Assembly (NCBI GenBank): GCA_903875605.1
Contig: CAIQWT010000017.1
Span: forward strand, 1-64,000
Direction of reading: 5' to 3'
DNA length: 64,000 nt
Source: an uncultured Geobacteraceae bacterium
GTDB lineage: Bacteria > Desulfobacterota > Desulfuromonadia > Geobacterales > Pseudopelobacteraceae
Shown here one piece after another: positions 57,867-64,000 of this stretch (position 1 is the first letter of the stretch; each line of letters opens with the position of its first letter). The notes beneath the pieces are model-generated. The model was not told the DNA's origin and did no database searches. It saw only the letters and a program-made list of their open reading frames with translations. A program made the translations under genes and the position numbers.

Positions 57867-59696
57867 ATGTGCGGCATTGTTGGATATGTCGGAAATCAGG
57901 ACGCCACACCGGTAATTATGGGCGGGTTGAGGCTGTTGGAATATCGCGGCTACGACTCTGCCGGAATATGCACCATGGATGACGGTGATGTAGATATAAG
58001 GCGCAGCGCCGGAAAACTGGTGAATCTGGAACGACTCCTCAAGGAACATCCGTTACACGGAACTATCGGCATCGGCCATACCCGTTGGGCCACACACGGT
58101 AAACCAACCGTTGCAAACGCCCATCCGCATAAAGGTGGCTCAGTAGTTGTTGTGCATAATGGTATTATTGAAAACTATCTGTTGCTGAAGGAAGATTTGG
58201 CCAATAAAGGGCATGATTTCACGTCAGAAACTGATTCAGAGGTTATTTCACACCTCATCGATGAAAAACTCAAAACAGCAGAATCTCTCGAGAGTGCTGT
58301 CCAGCAGGCTTTGCGGGATTTACAGGGTGCATATGCTCTGTGTATTTTGAGTCACAAGGACGATAAAACATTGATTGCGGCCAAATCCGGTTCTCCAATG
58401 GTTATTGGAATACGAGGTAATGAATATTTTGTGGCCTCAGATATGCCGGCCATTATTGCCAACACGCGGAAAATGGTCATCATGGAGGATGGGGAAATCG
58501 CTGTGTTCAGGAATGGTGGTGTGAAATTCACCACTACTTGTGGAGATGAAATTACCAAGGAGTCCCGGTATATAGACTGGTCGCCAATGAAAGCGGAGAA
58601 GAATGGTTACCCGAATTTTATGCTGAAAGAAATATACGAACAACCGCTGGCCATCAGGAATGTGTTTGCCGGTCGCTTACGGGAGGATGAAGGTGATGCA
58701 TTTCTCGAAGGATTGAATTTAAATGACATGCAGCTAAACTCATTTGAAAGACTCTGTATTGTGGCGTGCGGCACTTCGTGGCATGCTGCATTGGTCGGAA
58801 AGTATTTGATCGAGGAACATTGCCGAATTCCGGTCGATGTTGATATCGCATCAGAATTTCGCTATCGAGATCCACTTGTCTCGAATAAAACATTGGTGAT
58901 TGTGATCTCTCAATCAGGTGAGACTGCAGACACGTTGGCTGCACTGCGTGAAGCAAAGAGTAAAAAAGCACACATCATATCCATCTGCAATGTTGTTGAT
59001 TCGTCCATTCCGCGTGAATCAGATGGTGTCATTTTCACGCATGCCGGCCTAGAAATAGGAGTTGCTTCGACCAAAGCGTTTACAACGCAGCTCGTAGCTC
59101 TCTATCTCTTGACAATCCGACTTGGGCGAGCAAACGGCATCATAGGCCTGAAAAAGGGTCAGGAAATGATCTCCGCTCTCTATGAACTCCCGGCTCTGGT
59201 TGAAAAAACATTGAAACTTGATGATCAGATTGAGGAGATTGCCTGTGAGCACTTGACTTCATGGGATGCGATTTATCTTGGTCGTGGCATCAGTTACGCC
59301 ATTGCACTTGAAGGTGCCCTCAAGCTGAAGGAAATATCGTATATCCACGCAGATGGATATCCCTCCGGTGAGATGAAGCATGGGCCGATTGCCCTGATCG
59401 ACAGAGAAATGCCGGTTTTTGTCCTGGCACCTAACGACCGGCACCTTGTCAAGGTCAGGTCCAATATGGAAGAGGTCATCACCCGTGGCGGCAATGTTGT
59501 TGTTCTCTGCTCGGAGGGCGACCTTGAAACCGGAAAAAGAGCTAAATACACCCTGTTAATACCTTGGGCGGGAGAAGCACTGTCGCCGGTGCTGTTCACC
59601 GTAGCACTTCAGCTTCTGGCATATAATATTGCAATATTAAAAGGTAAGGACGTTGATCAGCCAAGGAATCTGGCAAAAAGCGTCACTGTGGAGTGA
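57867..59696 (+). CDS. glmS: Glutamine-fructose-6-phosphate aminotransferase
   Basis: Start at the ATG at 57867 (AAGGGGG upstream), giving [10 protein letters not shown] with Cys2 as the glutaminase nucleophile; 609 residues, the usual GlmS length. N-domain motifs [25 protein letters not shown] and [10 protein letters not shown]-domain has two SIS modules with [33 protein letters not shown] and the C-terminal tail [13 protein letters not shown]. It makes glucosamine-6-phosphate, the entry to UDP-GlcNAc, needed for cell wall and here for the amino-sugar EPS. No glmS ribozyme was recognised in the 249-bp leader. It is 3 bp ahead of the hybrid kinase gene. Confidence 0.97.
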   Translation: MCGIVGYVGNQDATPVIMGGLRLLEYRGYDSAGICTMDDGDVDIRRSAGKLVNLERLLKEHPLHGTIGIGHTRWATHGKPTVANAHPHKGGSVVVVHNGIIENYLLLKEDLANKGHDFTSETDSEVISHLIDEKLKTAESLESAVQQALRDLQGAYALCILSHKDDKTLIAAKSGSPMVIGIRGNEYFVASDMPAIIANTRKMVIMEDGEIAVFRNGGVKFTTTCGDEITKESRYIDWSPMKAEKNGYPNFMLKEIYEQPLAIRNVFAGRLREDEGDAFLEGLNLNDMQLNSFERLCIVACGTSWHAALVGKYLIEEHCRIPVDVDIASEFRYRDPLVSNKTLVIVISQSGETADTLAALREAKSKKAHIISICNVVDSSIPRESDGVIFTHAGLEIGVASTKAFTTQLVALYLLTIRLGRANGIIGLKKGQEMISALYELPALVEKTLKLDDQIEEIACEHLTSWDAIYLGRGISYAIALEGALKLKEISYIHADGYPSGEMKHGPIALIDREMPVFVLAPNDRHLVKVRSNMEEVITRGGNVVVLCSEGDLETGKRAKYTLLIPWAGEALSPVLFTVALQLLAYNIAILKGKDVDQPRNLAKSVTVE

Positions 59697-59699
59697 GCA

Positions 59700-62591
59700 T
59701 TGACACAAAATAACCGAATAATGATCGTTGAGGATGAGACTACTGCAGCCCACCAGCTCAAAAAGGCCTTGGCACGCCTCGGCTACGATGTTGTTAAGAT
59801 AATTGATAACGGCGAGGAATCCATTGAAACGGCAAAAGCCTTGCGTCCCGATCTGATCCTGATGGATGTATCACTCAAGGGACAGATGGACGGCGTCACC
59901 GCAGCCAACAGAATCTCTGCAGAAATGAATATACCGATTATCTTTCTTACGGCACATGGAGATGATGCCACCTTTTCCCGTACTAAGAGTGCCAATCCGT
60001 ATGCATTTCTTGAAAAACCGGTCAACCTCAACCACCTCAAGCACAGCGTTGAGATGGCGATCTACAAGCAGGAGCAGGAGCGTATCCGGAAGCAGATGGA
60101 GAATGAACTACGGTTGAGCGAGCTGAAAACGCTTGCGCTGTTGAAGACTATTCCCGACATGATTTTCCATTGCAGGAATGACGGTACTATACTGTATTGC
60201 CAACGTCCAGATTCCGCAGATTTTACATTTATAACTGACAATCCGATTGGCAAGAAGATCACTGATGTTCTGTCGTCAGGCACAGACAGTTATACAAATA
60301 AAGACTTACAAGATTGGTTTCCGAGTGATGATCTGCGCCTTTGTTTACAAATACTGTCTCTGCAAAATCGGCACTTTCTTGAATTACGCTCTGTCCGCTA
60401 TGGTGATAAAGAACAGTTGGTAATCGTACGGGATATCACTGAACGAAAACTGGCGGATGATAGGCTGCTGCGTTATATGGAGGAGTTGAAAACGTCACAA
60501 CGTCTGATTGAACAACAGTCCCATGAGTTGATTAGCGCGCACAATAAAGCCGAAACAGCCAATCAGGCAAAAAGTGACTTTCTGGCGACCATGAGCCACG
60601 AAATACGTACCCCCATGAACAGTGTCATCGGACTATCCGACCTGCTGTTACAAACCCCGTTATCCGAACAGCAGAGCTCCTTTGCCAATGGCATACTCGG
60701 TTCCGCAACTGCCTTGCTTGACATTATCAACGACATCCTAGATTTTTCAAAGGTTGAGTCAGGAAAAATTGATATAAAATTGGCTCCCTTTGATTTGCGC
60801 TCACTGTGCGAGAGCGTGAGCGAACTGCTCGCACCGAAAGCAAATGCCACGGAGGTTGAGCTCATTCTCAGTTACCCTCCTGAGATCCCGACGCATCTGA
60901 TTGGAGATGCAGGGCGTATCAGTCAGGTGTTGTTAAATCTTGTAGGCAATGCAATTAAATTCACCGCTTCTGGGCATATCATTCTTGACGTGGAGTGTCT
61001 CGGCACTGGTGTCGGAGAGACCCTTCTTAAAATAAATGTATCTGATACCGGCATTGGTATCTCGGTAGACGCGATTACCCAGCTGTTCAACCGTTTTTAT
61101 CAGGTGAAATCGGTTTCATGCGGCACGAGCGGGGGCACCGGACTCGGACTTGCTATCTGCAAAAGCCTGGTGGAAATGATGGGTGGTACAATTGGTGTGA
61201 AAAGCAGAGATGGCAAAGGCTCTACCTTCTGGTTTACCCTGGCATTACCGCTCGACACGTCACACAGAGAGCCGGCGACGCATTCAGGGTTGACCGGTGT
61301 TCGCGTGTTGATTGTTGACGATATCCGCCAGAATCGCCTGATTCTCGGCAAATATCTTACCTTTCGGGGTCTGCGCTGTAGTCTGGCGTATTCAGGAGAG
61401 CATGCGTTAAAAATGATGAAAAGTGCCCGGCGTGATAATGATCCCTTCCGGATTGCGCTGATTGATAAGAATATGCCAGGGATAAGCGGCTTGTCTCTAG
61501 GTTGTAGCATAAAGGCAGATGACGACATAAGAGAGTCTCAGCTGATACTTCTCGCGCCACTTTCCCCTGAGACGGGATTGAGTGCTGTCTTTCCTGACTC
61601 TATGTTTTCGGCGGTATTGACCAAACCGTTCCACCAGCATCGGGTTATAGATGCCGTTACCATTGTTGCTCACTGTGCACAGCAGACGAATTGCGGCGTC
61701 AACAGGGACGCTTTGACGACTAATCCGGATAGCATTATTTCTCAGGAGCCCCACAAATATATGCGTGTTCTCGTGGCTGAGGACAATCACTCGAGTCAGG
61801 TTGTTGCGGCAACAATGCTGCAGTGTATCGGGTGCAAGGTAGATGTTGTCGCCTGCGGGAAAGATGCCGTTACTATGGTTAGTAAGCATAACTACGATAT
61901 GGTCTTTATGGACTGCAACATGCCGAATATGAATGGGTTCGAGGCCACTAAAGAAATTCGACGGTTGGAAAGTATCAATAGGCACACAATTATCGTTGCG
62001 CTCACCGCAAATGCTGTCAAGGGTTTTCGTGAAAAGTGCCTCGCAGCCGGAATGGATGAGTACCTAAGTAAACCGATCCGTTTCAGTAAGCTGCAGGAAA
62101 CAGTGGTTCGCTGGTCAACGCCGCTACGACGTCTTACGTCGCGTGCCGAGGTGCCTCCCGAGTGTGAGGTTATGCGCAAAACAAATCAGAGCAAGATGTT
62201 TGATATGGCTCGACTGCAAAAAATGAGTGCCATGTTCAAAAAAGTCGGGAAAGATTTTGTGCCGGCGGTGATAGATCCGTATTTGGAAAGTGTCGAAAAT
62301 AATATTCCGACGCTGCGTGCTGCAGTAGCCGGGAAAGATTATTCAGAGGTGTATAAAACCGCACATTTCCTTCTCGGCGGGAGTAAAAACCTCGGGTTGC
62401 TGAAACTCTCAGAAATTTGTATCGGCCTTCAGGATAACGCTAAATGTGACAACCATGACATCATTCGGGAGCTCGTAAGTGCCATGGAGCAGGAACTTCC
62501 TCTGGTTAAGGCCCATGTGGATGACTGGCGGGAGAAGGGGCATGTTCGAGAAGTGGTTGTCGGAGTGGCGGAGGGCGCAGCCTGCTGTTGA
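59700..62591 (+). CDS. Hybrid sensor kinase: REC-PAS-HisKA-HATPase-REC-REC-HPt
   Basis: 963 residues starting with TTG (GGAG within the glmS end lies six bases upstream; an ATG at 59721 would cut the first receiver strand). N-terminal receiver (1-120; Asp56, Lys106), PAS-like domain (about 125-255), short coiled coil, HisKA with His near 299 in [14 protein letters not shown], HATPase ([27 protein letters not shown]), two receivers (LIDKNMPG and [11 protein letters not shown]) and a C-terminal HPt with phospho-His near 889 ([14 protein letters not shown]). All phosphorelay elements are present in one chain, so the likely output is transfer from the HPt to a separate regulator, perhaps one of the nearby sigma-54 activators. 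No membrane segments. Confidence 0.93.
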   Translation: MTQNNRIMIVEDETTAAHQLKKALARLGYDVVKIIDNGEESIETAKALRPDLILMDVSLKGQMDGVTAANRISAEMNIPIIFLTAHGDDATFSRTKSANPYAFLEKPVNLNHLKHSVEMAIYKQEQERIRKQMENELRLSELKTLALLKTIPDMIFHCRNDGTILYCQRPDSADFTFITDNPIGKKITDVLSSGTDSYTNKDLQDWFPSDDLRLCLQILSLQNRHFLELRSVRYGDKEQLVIVRDITERKLADDRLLRYMEELKTSQRLIEQQSHELISAHNKAETANQAKSDFLATMSHEIRTPMNSVIGLSDLLLQTPLSEQQSSFANGILGSATALLDIINDILDFSKVESGKIDIKLAPFDLRSLCESVSELLAPKANATEVELILSYPPEIPTHLIGDAGRISQVLLNLVGNAIKFTASGHIILDVECLGTGVGETLLKINVSDTGIGISVDAITQLFNRFYQVKSVSCGTSGGTGLGLAICKSLVEMMGGTIGVKSRDGKGSTFWFTLALPLDTSHREPATHSGLTGVRVLIVDDIRQNRLILGKYLTFRGLRCSLAYSGEHALKMMKSARRDNDPFRIALIDKNMPGISGLSLGCSIKADDDIRESQLILLAPLSPETGLSAVFPDSMFSAVLTKPFHQHRVIDAVTIVAHCAQQTNCGVNRDALTTNPDSIISQEPHKYMRVLVAEDNHSSQVVAATMLQCIGCKVDVVACGKDAVTMVSKHNYDMVFMDCNMPNMNGFEATKEIRRLESINRHTIIVALTANAVKGFREKCLAAGMDEYLSKPIRFSKLQETVVRWSTPLRRLTSRAEVPPECEVMRKTNQSKMFDMARLQKMSAMFKKVGKDFVPAVIDPYLESVENNIPTLRAAVAGKDYSEVYKTAHFLLGGSKNLGLLKLSEICIGLQDNAKCDNHDIIRELVSAMEQELPLVKAHVDDWREKGHVREVVVGVAEGAACC

Positions 62592-62633
62592 ATCCCCGCA
62601 GGGGGGAAGGCGTATTCTGATATCGCTGGTTTT

Positions 62634-64000
62634 TTAGTCATACGACTGGCCGAACAGCGCGTGGACGTCTCCTGCCGGAACGGGCCGGCTGAATAAATAC
62701 CCCTGGCCCTTCTGACAACCATGAACAGTAAGAAAACCTTTCTGAATTTCATTCTCAATGCCTTCAGCAACGACATCTAATTCCAAGCTTCTGGCTAACG
62801 CAATGATTGCAGAGATGACTGGAGCCTTCTCGTTAATATCCGAGATGTCCGCCACAAATGACCGGTCTATCTTGAGAGTATCAACCGGCATACTCTGTAA
62901 ATATTGTAATGAAGAGTACCCCGTACCAAAATCGTCTATGGCTAGTGAAATTCCTATCTGTTTAAGTTCCAAAAGTGTTGCAGAAGAAGCGGCAATATCC
63001 AGCATTAGTACCCCCTCGGTAATCTCTATTTGAAGCGTCCGGGGTGCAATATTGTGTGTATTGATTTCCTGCCGTATAAAGGATGCCAGATCATTGCGCG
63101 TGATGCTCTTGCCGGAAAGGTTAATGGCAATCTGTATTCCCGGGGGCATTCCAGTGGCCTGCCATACGCCGATCTGTCGACATACGTCAACTATTACCCA
63201 GCGGTCAATGTCGCAGATCAGATTGTTTTTTTCTGCTATCGGGATAAATTTTTCCGGAGAAACGGAGCCAATTTTCGGGTTGTTCCAACGGATAAGCGCC
63301 TCAAAACCCACGATACGTTTTGACGTCAAATCAACTTGCGGCTGGTAATACATCGAGAACTCGTTATTCATTATGGCCATTTTGAGCTCTTTTTCCAGTT
63401 CGAGCACGAGCGTTGCCGATTCATGCATTGACGGATTAAAGTACTGGAATGCATTCTTTCCATTTTCCTTGGCTGAATACATGGCAATGTCAGCGTGTTT
63501 GATCAAAGTATCTGTGTCAGGGCTGTCGTCGGGAAAAATACTGATGCCGATACTGGCGGTAACCACGACTTCAGTTGTTTCCAGAAGTACAGGACGCCGT
63601 ATGTTGCCTATTATGCGCTGCGCTATCGTAGCGACATCTTCACTGTTTTTAAGGTGTTCGATAATTACCACGAATTCATCTCCCCCAAGGCGCGCAATCA
63701 TTCCGGCTGAAGCAAAATCATCGCTGCGAAGACTCTCTTTCAGCCGCAACGCCAGTTGCTGCAGCAGACAATCGCCGGAAAGATGCCCAAGCGTGTCGTT
63801 GATACTCTTAAATCCGTCTATGTCGATAAAAAGCATGGCAAAGCGTTTATTGTCAGTCAGTGATCTGGAATGAATCCGCTTGAGATGATCCAGGAAGAGG
63901 GCGCGGTTGGGCAGACCGGTTAATGTGTCGAAAAAAGCCAGTTGGCGGATTTGACTTTCCGTTGCCTTACGTTCAGTAATGTCCTGTATAGATCCCTCTA
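62634..64000 (-). CDS. PAS-GGDEF-EAL cyclic-di-GMP protein, N-terminus beyond window
   Basis: The frame runs from the stop at 62634 past base 64000, at least 455 codons; the ATG at 63836 is internal. The visible part begins with the end of a PAS domain (SIQDITERKATES), then the GGDEF domain (FFDTLTGLPNRALF, LFIDIDGFKSINDTLGHLSG, intact RLGGDEFVVIIEH) and the EAL domain (ELKMAIMNNEFSMYYQPQVD, intact GFEALIRWNNP, IDDFGTGYSSLQYL, DTLKIDRSFV, EGIE). Both catalytic motifs are complete, so it may make and break cyclic-di-GMP, or cyclic-AMP-GMP if it is a Hypr-type GGDEF. It converges on the hybrid kinase gene with 42 bp between them. Confidence 0.92.
   Translation of the reverse strand, partial: EGSIQDITERKATESQIRQLAFFDTLTGLPNRALFLDHLKRIHSRSLTDNKRFAMLFIDIDGFKSINDTLGHLSGDCLLQQLALRLKESLRSDDFASAGMIARLGGDEFVVIIEHLKNSEDVATIAQRIIGNIRRPVLLETTEVVVTASIGISIFPDDSPDTDTLIKHADIAMYSAKENGKNAFQYFNPSMHESATLVLELEKELKMAIMNNEFSMYYQPQVDLTSKRIVGFEALIRWNNPKIGSVSPEKFIPIAEKNNLICDIDRWVIVDVCRQIGVWQATGMPPGIQIAINLSGKSITRNDLASFIRQEINTHNIAPRTLQIEITEGVLMLDIAASSATLLELKQIGISLAIDDFGTGYSSLQYLQSMPVDTLKIDRSFVADISDINEKAPVISAIIALARSLELDVVAEGIENEIQKGFLTVHGCQKGQGYLFSRPVPAGDVHALFGQSYD

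Overview
The window looks like a chromosomal segment of a Geobacteraceae / Desulfuromonadales bacterium. The reasons are a small three-CxxCH periplasmic cytochrome, a 59-residue SAP-like protein ending in a Cys-rich tail, a short ERR-tailed protein, a GEMM-type cyclic-dinucleotide riboswitch with a GNRA-capped P2, many hybrid histidine kinases, and a PEP-CTERM/exosortase exopolysaccharide (EPS) locus. This assignment is inferred from gene content; no rRNA or tRNA was seen.

Layout. 1-2.7 kb (minus): a phosphonate/phosphite-type binding lipoprotein cut by the window edge, a possible decayed gene, the triheme cytochrome, the SAP-like microprotein and a membrane-anchored lytic transglycosylase. 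2.7-8 kb (minus): a GH13 amylase-family enzyme coupled to ADP-glucose pyrophosphorylase (glgC), plus a STAS protein. 8.2-12 kb (minus): a PAS/GAF hybrid kinase preceded by a tiny gene encoding only a phospho-acceptor (DHp) segment, and a small conserved-type protein. 12.1-13.1 kb: an NDP-sugar pyrophosphorylase. 13.4-17.4 kb: a large secreted GH16 protein with seven Ig-like repeats, behind a long leader with a GEMM riboswitch, a large hairpin and a CRP-type box.

17.9-45.7 kb (almost all minus) is the EPS assembly cluster: a radical SAM protein, about a dozen glycosyltransferases (GT4 and GT2 types), two tandem WbsX/GH99-like proteins, an acyltransferase, an exosortase-associated O-antigen ligase-like protein, an asparagine-synthase-like amidotransferase, a DegT aminotransferase, and secreted polysaccharide-active proteins (a beta-helix lipoprotein, a RIFT-barrel lyase-like protein, and a paralogue of the GH16 protein's N-terminal domain). 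One PEP-CTERM protein with its own sigma-54 promoter and upstream palindrome sits on the plus strand in the middle. 46.4-47.0 kb is a hipA pseudogene.

47-54.4 kb (minus) is the core PEP-CTERM regulatory and processing operon: exosortase, epsI, UDP-sugar dehydrogenase (tviB/wbpO type), UDP-GlcNAc 4-epimerase (wbpP/tviC type), prsK and prsR. Divergent from it, on the plus strand, are two tandem sigma-54 response regulators, glmS and a REC-PAS-HK-REC-REC-HPt hybrid kinase. The window ends inside a minus-strand PAS-GGDEF-EAL protein.

How the parts fit (inference): glmS, the 4-epimerase and the dehydrogenase supply UDP-GlcNAc/GalNAc-uronate sugars; the glycosyltransferases and ligase build and polymerise a polymer; exosortase processes PEP-CTERM proteins whose promoter depends on sigma-54 and probably PrsK/PrsR; secreted lyase and hydrolase-like proteins may trim the matrix. 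A cyclic-dinucleotide riboswitch ties the secreted GH16 protein to second-messenger level. The Wza/Wzc/Wzx export genes usual for such loci are not in this window.
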